Origin: Onchocerca lupi
Taxonomy: Eukaryota; Nematoda; Chromadorea; Rhabditida; Onchocercidae
Reading direction: 5' to 3'
Length of the DNA: 64,000 bases
NCBI GenBank assembly: GCA_028564675.1
Contig: JAOVVO010000099.1
Coordinates: 62,001-126,000 of the forward strand
Under the pieces are notes generated by a model. It saw nothing but the letters and a program-made list of their open reading frames with translations. It had not been told where the DNA came from and searched no databases. Shown one piece after another: positions 34,314-48,100 of this stretch. Position numbers and translations under genes: made by a program. How positions within the stretch are numbered: the stretch's first letter is position 1; the number at the start of each line of letters is the position of its first letter.

Positions 34314-36873
34314 TCGATAATGGGAGTCAATTTCGATGATAAATTTAAATATTTTTAAAATGCGGGGAGGGAAGAAAATCTCCAGAAACACTTTTATCAT
34401 TGCTTGATATGCTGGCGTGAATTTGGATTCTGGTTTTTGTTTGCTCTTTTGTCGTATGCATATAGGGATGGAGATGAAAAATGATCGATATTGTCGCTTC
34501 TTCAAACATTTCTTCCCAGAATCAATCTTTCATTTCTTATAAATGTGCAAGGTTTGTCGGGAATGATAAGGTTTTATTATTTGTTTAATTAGTCTACGAC
34601 ATTTTCCGTTATCCATTTATCTTTCTCTCATATTTGCATCGTTTTCTTGACAACATGCTTTAATATCTTGTCAGATAGCATTTTTTCGTATATCTTTGTT
34701 TTCAGGTTTTTCTGATATCGCTCATTTCTTATCAATTTGTCTGATACTTTATAATGTAAGGAATTATTTATAATCTGGTATACTAAGCTTTAAAATTAAT
34801 GCTTCAGTATTTTATAGGGCAAAGAATGAAATCGTTGGAAAATCTTTCCGAAATTTTTCTTTAACCTATGAGTAAGCGAAAAAGGGCCATATCATTGAAA
34901 AGTATAGAATTGATGTGTAAATCTTAGCGATCAAGAAATGTTGGATTCGAATACATCATACTTTTAAATTTACTATAAATTCATGACTGAAGCGAGGATG
35001 AAAGCATTTATCACTAAGAAAACTGAAAATGTTCAGATGCCAGTATCATTCGACATCTTTCTTCGACTTCAAAATATTTTCGGCTAAAATTTTGTCAACT
35101 TTATTATCGCATTTGTTAGCGAATTTTGATTCTGAAATAAGTAAGATAAAGACGTATAGAGTGAAATAAATTTAGGTTAAAATATATTAAGAATATTTCA
35201 TTTTTCCTTTCCTCATTATATTCTATTATTGGATGGATGAATAAGATTTCATGATTACAATAAACAAATAATGAGTAGAATCATTTGGTAAATGAATATA
35301 TCAATTTATATTCCTTTCCAGTAATAGTAATTATTGTCTGAATAATTATTGGACTAATTGTTCTCGTGATGTCAGTTGTTTCTTTCTTCCATCATTTTCT
35401 TTCAGCTTATTTGTTTCATAAAGAAAAATATACTTTTATTTGTATTTTTCTTACATTCACATTATTCGTTTAATGAATTTTTATCAATGTCGTGGTGAAA
35501 TATCCTGAGATGAAGAAGTAATAAGATTTAGATTCATCCATTGTTCAAGTAATTTATTTACATCTCACTTTTAGCCTTTTTGTGAGAATCATTATTCACA
35601 ATATTCGTTTTTGGTAAATAATCGAATAATTGGACTTTTTTTTTTTTTTTTAAATTTAATCGAAGATCGTAATATGTACAGACATTCACTCGTATATACA
35701 TACTCATGCATACATATGTTGAAACTTTGGACGGACACCTGTTTGATCTGTTTGACTTGCCAAATTATCGTTATGTATATGTGTATTTGGATGTGAAATT
35801 TTCTTTTTGTTCATTTGTTTAAAATGCTATTCTTGATTAATTGTTTTAAAAATGCCTTAACAGACATATAAGAGAAGAATGAAAATGAAGCGATTAACGC
35901 GCGAATCAAAAAATTTTTCAAATTTTTCTCTTTAAACCAATTTTAGTTCAACTTTTAAAACCATCATTTGAAACGATTACAACAGCTGCTTTGCATGTCA
36001 TCGAAATGTAGAAGGGTAATATTTGTCGTAATAGTTAATATCGATATAATATGAGTGAACATTTGTTTGAAATATTAAACAACGATTAAATCTGATAAAT
36101 GATAATAGAATTTTTCAACTATCTAATTACTTGTATATTTAGTTAAAAAATTTTCACTGTTTATTATTGTTTTTACGCATATTTATCGTAATTCTTTCTT
36201 CTCTGATAATAATTCTTTTTCTAACTTTGATATATTCCTATTGCTTTAGATTTTGACATTATTCAAGTTATCAGATTTTTTTCAATGATTTTATTGGATG
36301 CAATGAAAAGTTACTTAGTCTATTAAATTATTTTTGCATTATATTTAATTAATTTATATTTATGGCTTTTTTAAAGATTGATTGATGTTGAATTAAAAGA
36401 AGTTTCTCATTTCGTTCAATAATTTCATTCACCTGAATAACTTCATCACTTTATTTTCCAATCATTTGAACTGATTCGAAATTTCATTGCTTCATCGAGC
36501 TTTCAATCTTTACATTAAATGCTCTATTATTTTTGGAAGTCAAACAACACAACGCTTATTTTTTAATATTTTGGAAATTCATTTTGGTAGTTTTCTCTAG
36601 TCTTTTGAATAGATTGACAAATAATGGGAGTTAGCTATATTTGTCAAATTTCTTCAGATATCTGAAAGAGATCATCGTGAGCTCATTATCTTCGATGCAA
36701 TTTTTATAAATTCTTTAAACTTAAAAAAAAAATCAATTTTTTTTTATTTACTTTGATCAATGACATCTTTTTTTTTAGTATTGTTTAATTGTTATAGATT
36801 AAAAAAACATAAGCTCATATATTCGCCAAAATGAGATGAACAGATTGAAATAACGAAATAAACAATAACAAAA

Positions 36874-36952
36874 CCTCTCTCTCTCTCTCTCCTCCTTCTT
36901 TCTTTTTCTCTTTCTTTCTTCTTTCTTCTTCTCTCTCTTCCTCTCTTTCTTC
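36874..36952 (+). repeat. CT-rich microsatellite
   Basis: A pyrimidine-only block made mostly of CT and TTC/TTTC units. The 118-codon minus-strand frame across it is Lys/Glu/Arg low complexity caused by the repeat. Confidence 0.9.
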
Positions 36953-39900
36953 GAAATTATCGATAAAGAATGGTATAATCTTTGAGGAATAAATTGTATT
37001 AACATCAAGGTCATTTGACGAAGGGAATTTATACTTTTTGCTTCAGTGAAAATATGGCCAGTTATCAAAGAATGATATAAAGCCCAGCTGAAAGTATAGC
37101 CAAGATGAGAAAAAAAAAAATCAAAAAATTTTTTTTCGTTTTTCTTACGAATCATTTGGGTGAAAATTTCATCAGTTTTTTTTTATGTCATAGTCTTACT
37201 TATTTGTTATATTTTGAAATTTTTAGATTTTCTCAAATTTTCCATTGATTTATAACTTTTTTGTTTCCTACTTTTCTGAAAATATCACAGATAAAAATCA
37301 AATTTTTTTAAAATTTGCATATGCTTATATATATTTGGTAAGTCTTAGTCTTCTTTTTCTAAATTTCTGTTGCAATTAAAATAGATTATCAATGTAATTA
37401 TAATGTTTGTAAAATTTTTGCGCGGAAATGAATCAGTAAAACGATTTAACTTTACGAGAGATATTGGTTACAATTAAAGCGTTCCATTTTTTTTTTTCTT
37501 TTTTTTTAAATTTAATTCCAGTTTTAATTTTTCTGAATAAAAAGATTGATGATCAGTTATTCTTTGGATGCCACGAAAAATGCAGCAATATTTCTAGAAT
37601 ATTTCTCACTATCATTTCGCACATAATCATAGGAGAAGTTTGAAAGAAGAAATCCAGTTCGACAAGCCTTCTAATTTATTTAATGCATTTATCAATTTCA
37701 TTACAAGAAGAGCAAATAGTAAAAATGATTGATTTTCAATTTTTTGGAGAAATTACGAAAAATGTTTGGATTTGATGAATCAGTAACTTTTTTCTTTTTT
37801 TCAATTTCTAATTAAATAAATTAATAATAGAATTATTAATTTATTTAATTAGTATGTTCGATGGGGTTTAGAAGAAAAAGCTAGAAGATTATATCATTAA
37901 GTAGATCAGAAAGTTATCATTGTCATTATATTTTTTTTTTTTTTGAGATAAATTGATATTGGAATTATCATACTTGATTTATCATCAAAGTAATCTTAAG
38001 CATAGCATATTTCACTAGAAAACAAAAATTAACGTATATCAGAAGAGAAGTTCGAATTCTTGCGCAAAGATTAGTTACGAAGTATTTTTGAATCAGACGA
38101 GAAAAGGAAGCGAGAAAAAATGTATGGAAAGAATTATAAATTTAAAAGATGAACGGAGCGATTATTTTTTTTAAACAAATGTTAATATCTCTTTTGTCTA
38201 ATTAATTCATAGCAATATTTTGAGGCCAAAGAATATATTCTACATAAGTTCTGAAACGAAGAAATGATGCGATTATTTCTTATTTATCGATTTTTGATGA
38301 CATTTTAATCAGTATATTATTAATTGATTACTGCTATCTTTTTCTTAACATTTCTTATTTTAAATGCTTACAAATGTATAAAATTTTTGTTCTTATTTCT
38401 CTGAAATTTGTTGAAATATTTTTTAATTTTTTGGATTGCTATAATTATTGGTTATTATTGTTACTATCACTAAACGAAGCACTTAATTTAGGATAAGATC
38501 AAAATCTATATAAGTAAGTTGTTTTCTGCATTTATCTCTCGTATAATAAATAGAAAAGTTTGAGTTTTAAATGGAGCTTAAATTTCAAATGAAATAGCCT
38601 TAAATAATATTTTCTAAATTTTGTCTCTTATTAATTATTTTAAATCCAACTTTTAATTTCAAATTCGTGAATGAAGTTCTGAGATATTTGCAGCCATGAA
38701 ATAACCTTTTATAAATATTATGTCTCTAATCATCATTTTATTTTCTATTTTATCAAACTGATTTCGTACGAGTATTTTTCATATCGAAAAAAAGAAAAAA
38801 GGAATATATTTCGTCATTATCATTTTTTTTCTCCTTTATTTGTTTTTCCAACATTTTTTCTTTTTTTCTAAATTTCACTTTTACTTTTGTTTTTTTCAAA
38901 ATTTCGATCAATTTTTACCATAATATCATTTCAGAGGATTAAGATTTATTCTTGATTCAGATCGGCTTTACGATATTTTGAAATATAAACTTGATTAATC
39001 CTTGTTGTTATGTGCTGAAGAAGAATTACGAGTAATAAGTCTTTATTGATTTGCTATGGAACAGACAGAAGTTTGAATTTTATTCTGTAATAAATTATTC
39101 GATTGAAGATTTCTCGTTTGATCTTAAATATACTTCATATATTGTAATATGAAATGAAGCTTGGTGGCAGGTCAAATCAAGGGCACCTCTTCATCGATCA
39201 AATAGTTGTCGATACAACAGATTGTTTAAGCAAATAAAATAGATGATAGCAAGAGTAAATAAATTTAGAATTGGATAGTTGAGGAGTATTATTGCTTCCA
39301 TAATGCTAAATCCTAGGATATTATTGCCTCATTAATTGGTAGGATTCGGAATATTTATTGATTCTTTGAAGAAATGCTTTGCAAATAGTCTTTAGCCTCG
39401 ATTTTCGTTGCTAGAAAAATTCTTCAATCGATAATAGAAATGCAAAATCTGAAACATCTGGTGAGCTATTTCAAAGAAAGAAGCATTTAACTGTAATAAT
39501 AGGAATAATTAAGCAATTTGTTATTTATGGGGTGAAATTATTTCCAAAAGAACCTAATTGTTCAGATGATACAACTAATGTTCTCTTAATTATTAAGAAA
39601 TCATTGTATTGTAGAAATTTTTGAAATACGACATTTCCCGGTTATTTCTATTCCGTAAATTCTCATCATTCTATTGTTTTTTTCTTTTTTCTTTTTTTTT
39701 GTTTTTTGTTTCTTGTTTTTTTGTTCATTTCCAAATTCGCTTAAAATTGTCAAGAATGTAACACTGATCTGGTCGTAAAGTTTTTTTTTCTCATCTATTT
39801 TCTTTCTTTAATTGCCTGCTATATTATATTTACCATCTGTATATTTTATTCTTTTTCTGTGTTAGTTATTTGAAATTGTCATTCGAACAAGCTTCTCCAC

Positions 39901-40844
39901 ATATTTTAATAAAATTATCGGTTATGCAAAACGAGAACTTTATTATTTTAAAAGAAAATGAAGAAGAGAGAGAATAGAAAAAGAAAAGTTTTTTTCATCG
40001 CTCTTTTCTCTTTCTCGTTCAATCTTCTCATTTCTTCCCACCATGTATTTCATTCAATTTTCATCTCTTTTCTATCAATTTATCTCTTTTTTTTCTTCAA
40101 ATTCTTAAAGACAAATACGTGAAAGTTGTTCGAAAAACGATTCGAAAGATAGCTGGCAATTTAAATTTATGCGGCCTAAATTTTAGGGAAAAAAGCCAGT
40201 ATCAGTTTTTTTTTTTTTTTTTTTTCATTCTTTCCATTCATTATTCAGACCAGCAGATCAGCTACAGACCAGCTATTTCTCAAAAAAAGGAAATATTTTG
40301 TTTCCTTTTTTTTTGAGGATAAATGAGTTAAAATCATATTTATTAAAATTTTTTCTTTTTTTTTTTTTTTTCATTAAATTGTTTGTGTGTAACAAAAATG
40401 ATAAAAATGGCAGGCATATGTTGAATGAATGAAACTTGTTGAGAGAGATGGATAATCACATCCGATGATGTCCATCGAATGACCGAATGATCCGATCTTT
40501 ACAATTTCTCATTAGAAATAAAATAGAAAAGGTTGCAGTGGCACTTATTATATCAAATAATCATGTTTCGTAGTACCTACCTATTAGAATATGCAAATTA
40601 ACCAGATTCGTATAATCGATCAATAAATCGTTTCATGGAATCTATTCTCGCAAATATTATCCTTCATGAATCCTCACAGTTGTTTATTTCCACATAAAGT
40701 TTCAAAATTTTCTGCTGATATGATTTGAAATTTTGATGCAACGTTGCATTCGAATAGGCATGTGTTTAAGAAATTTTGGAAATTAAGACGTATTTAAGAG
40801 ATTTAAAATTTTGTACAAATGAACATTTATATTTTCATTTATAT

Positions 40845-40882
40845 ATACTAGCTAGAGTCGCCTACGCGAGGCGTAGTTTTTA
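40845..40882 (+). repeat. Hairpin, possible transposon end fragment
   Basis: The sequence ACTAGCTAGAGTCGCC is followed by the inverted repeat CTACGC-GAG-GCGTAG and then TTTTTATAAA. It is GC-rich in very AT-rich surroundings. The shape (ACTAGC, a GC-rich hairpin with CGCGAGGCG, GTAGTTTT) resembles terminal segments often seen dispersed in invertebrate genomes as ends of interspersed elements. No element body was recognised beside it. Confidence 0.35.
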
Positions 40883-42021
40883 TAAAATATATAATTTAAA
40901 TATGTAGTTATTTGTAATGTTACTGTTATTGCAAATATTCGATTATTCAACTGTCATTTTTTTGTTGCATTCTTTTTCTTCTTGTTGTCTTATATCGCAG
41001 GAAAAACAAAAAATGTTGTTGAGATATTCAGAAAAACGGAAGTGGTATATATATTTGTGTGAATCATATTTCCTATTTCATAAAATGGGCACTTCATTTG
41101 CATATGTTTCGGAATATTTACAGAAATTTCAATTTCTTCATTATTTCAATACTCGAAGTCAATTTATGACACTTTGTTTTTGTTTGGCATGGATTACATC
41201 AATTGATAATGTATTCTGATAGAGATAGAAGACATTTTTTCTTTCAATTAAATTTTCGGTTGATTTAATTTGAGCATATACAAATATGTGTGCATTAAAT
41301 ATATTCAAAATGGAAGAGATTATTAAACTTGGAAATTCCAATTTCAAAAGTGCAATTTTTTTTTTTTTGTTTTGAATAGTTTTTGCAGAAGTTCTAATAA
41401 TATGATCAAATTTCAGAACATAGTAGTGAGACATTGATTCTCGAGAATTTCATGGAACTTATTGTTGATAGTAAAAGATATAAGAAAAAGGAATAAATAG
41501 GCCTATATTTTTTTACTAGCTTTTTAAAAAAAATTCATTCGACAGTTGTTTTAATCAAATTTTTAATAAAGAAATAGTTGAAAGCATGGAATGGAATGGT
41601 TCATTTCATTATACGTCACTAATTAATTGTTTAGAGCTTGTTGATTGAAATGAAATGTGACATCTCTTTGTTCGTACAATGATAACTAGAAATTCCTCTC
41701 GTTACACTTCATGCCATCAAGGCAACATTATATGTCAACATCTACTCAGTTCTTGCTTTTCTTATCACATTTTCTTTTCTTTTTTTTTTTTTTTGCTCTT
41801 TTAATGTCGCAGAAAATTTTATGATACAATAAGGATTTCTGTAGTATTAGGAGATATTATATAGTTTTTTCGATGTATCAAATTGACGATAGTTATTGTT
41901 ATCATTGTTATATTTGGCTATTCATCTTATAAACTATCTTTTATAAATCTTATCATTATACAAGTTGTACTTGTTCACGCTGGCGAAAAATATTCGAAAG
42001 TTTTTCTCAACTAATAACAAT

Positions 42022-42109
42022 GCTTTATTTGCAGCAATAAGAATCAAACAACTGTTAAAATGTTGTACAAAAATGATGCTTATTAAAGAAAATAATGAAC
42101 GAATAACTA
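42022..42109 (+). promoter_or_regulatory. Probable trans-splice acceptor and 5' leader of abl-1
   Basis: A strong acceptor GCTTTATTTGCAG ends at 42034, 75 bases before the start codon at 42110. The leader holds short upstream ORFs: an ATG giving MLYKNDAY then a stop, a second that overlaps the main start out of frame, and ATGAACGAATAA just before it. They could lower translation from this start. Whether the acceptor receives a spliced leader or an untranslated exon cannot be told. Confidence 0.5.
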
Positions 42110-45100
42110 ATGGGCGGTCAGCAAAGTCGTCTTAATGATAATGCATCGGGCCATAGCGGTGGCAAAAGAAGTATTCAGGATGATGACAGCAATTCTCGTT
42201 CGTTAAATTTTTCTTTTTTTTTTTTTTTTTTTTCAATCATGTTAAGTTTCAATCAATATTATTTGTTCAATTTTAGAAACTTGAAAAACTAAAATATGAT
42301 TCATCTCAGGTTTATTGCTGATTAAAGTTCCACAATTCTGTTCTAAAAATTTTTTCTCGACATATTATTTCCAAAATTTTGTCCAAATGAAGACTAATTT
42401 GCAAGGATATAATAGCATAAAAATACAATTTTTATGCTACTCTATAAATCTGCCATTTTTGTACTGCTTCTTTTCTGTTTTAATTTTTTAAATATGTTTG
42501 TTCTTTTCAAATTTCCAAAGTTCGCCTCATTTTACATGCAATTTCATAGCAAATTTCAACTTCTCAGTCGTTTTCACTGCTATTTTTCACTAATTTCATT
42601 CCTATAATATAGAATTATAAGGAATAATATTCGTCCTACCAAATTCTTACATCTTTATTGACTGAATACTAAATTTCTCTTTTCCGGAAACTTCACGAGT
42701 ATTCATTTCTTAACTTAGAACTGAAATAATTTTTTTCATTTTCGTGATGATATTAATGAAGTTATAGCAATTTTTTTTTTTTTCAATATAGTATATGTCA
42801 GTGATGTTAATGACGAAATTCCTAACATTTCATGAAAAACAATATATAATCATAACAGACATTCAGAAATTTCGAAAATTAAATGCATAACATGCCACAG
42901 AAAGTTCGGAAAAATAAATTCTTTTTTGTCGAATTATTTTAAAATTGTCTTTTGGAGAAATATGCAAATGATGCTTGCATATAAAGTTGCTGAAAATAGC
43001 CAAATGAGCAATCTGATCAATCGAAGTTCGAATGCTGGAATATGTACAAGTGGAAAAGGAAGATATTCTAGCTTATTCAGCTCACTTCTATTATGATTTC
43101 TTTTTTTCGTTCAAGTCTGAGTGGTAAAGGAAGATGCTAACTCCATCAGTGAAGAAACTTCTGTTAATATCGTAAATCTGAGTTGTTTTGGCATAAGCAT
43201 TATATTAATACATATGATCTGATTAGGGAGACATATCGATGGGCTATTATCCGGATAGTTCATTTTCTGATAATGCAATAAATGTTAGCAACAATTCTCA
43301 AACAAGTAGCAATTTATTCCTATAGTAATTAACTATTCGATATGATGAAATTAGTTCGCAGCACATTAATCGTTCATTTGGCATTGTACTTGAGGAGAAG
43401 CGGGAAAGAATGTACTCGGGAATTTCAGGAATTGCGATAATTCGGCATGGCTTAACCTTATTCATCAGCCAGTATTTGTAAAATTGTAAGCTTCGAAATA
43501 GCATAACCCACTTTATTTTCCTTCATCTGTGAAAACCGGTCTTATGATAGTTGACTCTTATCTACCATATCCCTCCTATCCATCATTCTTTTTAACTCAT
43601 CAGCATTTCCATTTCCTTCTTTCTTTCCATTATTATGGAAATTTGACGAACTTTTTTTCCCCTTTTCTTGCAAGAAAATACTTGTTCAATAACAATCTAT
43701 TATCAGTCATCTCTGAAATTAAATTATCAAAATTTTTGCTTCTTTTCTCCTTCCTTTCGCGTCAAACTTTTATTTTCTCTCACTCTTTATTGGGAAATCT
43801 TAAAAAATTTTCGTTATGAAGCATTCGTCAACAGTCTTCTTCAGTTTGCTAACCTAAAATATTCAACAAATTTATGAGGTAAGAGAAATAAAGTTCTTTT
43901 TTTCCTTGAAATCTTCCTCACAACATCCTTACTTTAGAGTTTTTTGAGAATTCGCCATGTTCTTACGAAAAAATTTCTAATAATCGCAGATTGATTTATT
44001 CAAATTCTGGAATTTTGAAATTTACATGAATCAGTTGCTGGAATATTCTTTTATGCGTGTACATATATGGAGTTTCACGTATGTTTTACGTGAAGTAAGA
44101 ATATTTATATCAAATATTCTTTTGCGCCTAATATTATTATTCCGCTCCATATTTTATGTACTTGAAAAACATTTTTGTAAATTCTTAATTGTATGAGATA
44201 ATATGCATATAATTGACAATGAGATATAAGAAAAAATGACTGAAGTATTTCAAAATTGAAATTATAATTCACATATGTGAATTATTATCTCATGGCGCAA
44301 ATAATCTGATGAAGATTTTGAAATTTGCATGAGCTGTGTCATGATTTAAAATATCATAAATCAAATATCATGATTTTGAACTGCTATAGTTTTGTAAATT
44401 TTTTGTAGATGCTTTTTTACAATTCAATAAAAACTTTTTCTCTTGTTCCTGTAAAGAGATTTATTTGCTAATTTATAAGGAAAAAATTTATATGGACACT
44501 GGATGAGATTAAGTTTTCCGTTAAGTAAGATCAAATTTCTTGTATTTTGCGTCATGGAGTATGTTTTACGGATAAATAAATAAAAAGTTTCGTTTTTGAA
44601 ATTTTTGTCTCTCCAGTAATTTTCTGAAAATATTAATTCGATTGATTTTTCTTTCGTTTCCTCTTGAAAATGGCAATCTTTGCTTCCACACTGAAGCATA
44701 TTTAATTTGTGACTCGATTGCCTGGAACAATCTTCACCGTGGATAGCAAATTCATTTTTCATTTTTTGCAAAGCAGAAAGAAATTGAATTACTTATGCAA
44801 GCAATTATTGCAAGTTTTCCGGAATTAGTCTACGGCGTGCTTTCTTTCTTGCTTTTGAATTGCCTCTTAAGCTATTTTATTCATCAGGCTAATATGCATA
44901 GAGCTACTGAAAGATCACTGATTAGAAATTTGACAGTCTTGCCCAGAAGAATAACGAATTGAAAATCCATAAGTTAGAAGCATACATGAGAAAATGAGTA
45001 TTAGAAAGGAATTAGTGATTAATGATAAAAATCTTTCAAAGCAATGAAAGAGGGAAAAATATTTTCTTTCAGTATTAAAAGAAATGCCAATTTTAACAGA

Positions 45101-48100
45101 AACTTTATCGACCATATAAATTGGTGAGATAAAATCCATGTTTTTCAATTAATTGATTTGTTTTTTGATTTGAAATTTTGGGAAATATTCTGGATAATTT
45201 GAATTATCATCTTAGCTACTATGTTGAATAATACAATATTCATCAGTGAGCAGGATTAAAACACCGATTTTATTAATCTTTAAATTTTTGTTTTAATTAT
45301 TCAAATTACAATATGTATTTCTTCCCTTCAATTTTAGTTGTGTATAGTCATAAATGCAGTTCATTTTTCCATAATATGTTTTTTTTTTTTCTTTTTTTTT
45401 TTACAAATATTTTGCTATATTTTTATTTTCTGATCTTAATTCATCACTTTCCTTCATCATTCTTTTCTTTGATGAGATTTAGATACGAATAATTTTTGAA
45501 AATCAGTATAAGATGCCTGTTTATTGCAAATAGATTTAAAAGCAATGTAATTGTTAATCGAATTAAATAATTGATTGATCGCAAATTACTTTACACTCGT
45601 ATTCTGTACCAGTCGTGAATGGTTTTCTGATGATCCCTAAAAGAATGCAGGGAACAGAGAGAATTTTAGCACAAAGTGGATAATTATCTCTGGCATAAGT
45701 TAGAGTTAATTATCCATAAATTATATTCGTTAAGCAATAAGATGTGAAATTCCTTTAGATTTACACTTGCCTTGCACTTTGATCGGAACAGTAAATCATC
45801 TGCAAATAAGAAAAGTGAGTATAGTGCCGTATGCAGTGCAGAAAATTGGAAGTAAGAAATCAGAATAAATGGAAGTAGAAATAGTAAGCAATAAAAATAG
45901 TATCGGAGAATGACCACTCAAGAATAGTTGTCAAGAGTTTTTATTTCCCTCTATTGATGGTTAAGGGTGGACAGATGGACAAACACTGGGATAGAGAAAA
46001 GATTGGAAAGACATCAGGCATATTTAAAATTGGATCGATATTGTGGAACGCTGCAAGTAAGCCTGTCATAATGACAGTAAAATTATTGATTTATTGTGCA
46101 TATAACATATGTATTGAAGCATTTCATTAAGGTTGATTTTGATATCTTTCCAGCGGTTAATTTTTCATATTTTCGATTATCTCTTATTCTTTTAAACATA
46201 TGATTTGACAATTGTTAGATATCCAACTGATTTGACAATTGTTAGATATCCGACAATTGTTAGATATCCAATATAGGATTCGAATAGGTCAAATTTGAAA
46301 GATTTAATGTCGAAGCATCAAAGAAAGTGATCCAATAGCATCATCTAATTTCAAATTTTGCGAATCCAATACTGACTATTTCAACATTGGAATATCGAAA
46401 AATTCAGATTCGGCGGCTCTTTTTCAACATAACAAGAACTTCATCGTTAAGTTATAAATTTAAATTTTATTTGACATTGCAGAAATTACTTTTTTCTAGC
46501 AACAAGACAAATTGATACCAGTTTATCAGATGTCTTTCACACCCAGAACGATTATTTGTTACGCTACGAAAATATCAAGTTAGTTGTGCGAAGTTATGCA
46601 TCCTATTAAACTAATAACTGTAAAGTCGTTAATTTTATGTCGTCTTCTTTTCTCTTTTCTTCCTTTTTTCTCTTTTTAAAATCAATGAAAATGTCATCAA
46701 TAGTGCGAGAAATAACCATGAGAAGATGCATTATCGAAATTTGGATATATTTCTTATTAATTTCCGAAATTTCCTGAGCATCTCAAATTCGTTTGATCCA
46801 CTGGAATTTTTTCATGTCAATAACAGCGGCAATATCGCAGAGGAAACTCGAGTAATCGTGATATTTTTAGCGAAATTACAGAATTAGTTTATTAACACTC
46901 AATATAGACAAGCAGTACTGCTTTGAACTTGAAAGAAAAGGAAAAAGACTGGAAGATGAGAAAATGGAAATAATTCAACTTCAGCATTTATTACTCTAGA
47001 GTTTGTCGAAAATAATGGACCAATAAATTCGGAAGTATGATTAATTGTTATTTGTGAATTTTTTCAAAAAAAAGAAATGGATTATTACAATTCATATCGG
47101 GTGAAAAAATAAATGCGATATAAGTTGAAGTTAGCAGATGGTTTAGTTAGTATTCGAGCTCTATCGCAAGAAATGAAGGACGAAGTAACGTTGAGAAGTA
47201 TTATTACTAGTTTTTGATCGAAGTCATCTCTTTCAATAAATTGTAAATAAATAAGGGAAATTGTTGAATGTTAAATAAGCATTCATACTTTTATTGACAA
47301 TTTTTTCTTTTTTTTTTTTTTAATTTTCTGTCAATTCCATCAGTCTCAAAATATCAGCAATTTATTTTTGTACCTACATGTATTATTTAAATGTTTTTTA
47401 AATGTCTCCAAGTTCTTTTTTTTTTTTTTTTTGCCCTGATAATATCAAAATTGCAAGAGCTGTACATAAAGATGTAAATGTATAACTAATCTAATCAGTA
47501 TCGTTAGCTTCATTCGAATATATGACTTTATTTGTTGTATCACTTCTACGACAACTATAAAATGAGGAGAAATGAATGGAGATAGAATAATCGGACTGAT
47601 ATATGAAGCATATTCGCTTTATCAAAGGGTAAGAAGGAGACATTTGAAATTATCATGTTAATGGACTCTTACTTTTTTGCTGTATAAATTTCATTTTCAA
47701 GTTAACTGTCATAAATAAATTATGTTGTTGAACGATGACATTTTCTGCATAATAAAAAATTCAGCGCGGTAATATCAAAGAAACGGGCATATTTTGTGCT
47801 GAATATTTTAGTAGTTCTTGAAATTGGAACGGTAAGATTTTTGCTTTAAGAATTTAATGATCGTTATAAATTATATTATAGCATTATAAGTTAAAGATCA
47901 AATTCCAAAAAAAGCCGAGTGTGCCATTAATCTAAATTTGATTGATTATTTTGATGTGTTTTATGTATGTAATTAAAAGTATCAATGATGATGTTCAAAA
48001 ATCACCATATAATAACAGTAATATATGTTCGCAAATATTAAACACCAAAATCTTCATTAAGCAATAATTTGGAAAAATTTCTAAATTATACGGAACGTTT

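Larger units (their letters stand above)
34314..42034. other. Intergenic region upstream of abl-1; no gene seen
   Basis: About 7.7 kb of AT-rich sequence without a supportable exon. It holds many poly-T runs, a CT-rich microsatellite (36874-36952) and a hairpin near 40850. It presumably contains the abl-1 promoter, but no specific element was recognised. Confidence 0.5.

Noticed and set aside
36799..37155. 118-codon minus-strand ORF
   Set aside because: It is Lys/Glu/Arg low complexity produced by the CT-rich microsatellite and nearby poly-T; no domain.
40917..41219. 100-codon plus-strand ORF after the hairpin at 40850
   Set aside because: Phe/Leu/Ser/Tyr-rich, no domain, composition as expected from AT-rich noncoding DNA; not enough to call an element protein.
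44424..45917. Three successive minus-strand ORFs (77-115 codons) inside abl-1 intron 1, possibly a nested gene
   Set aside because: No convincing splice sites link them, one starts at a non-ATG codon, and none shows a known motif or a composition unlike the surrounding AT-rich DNA.
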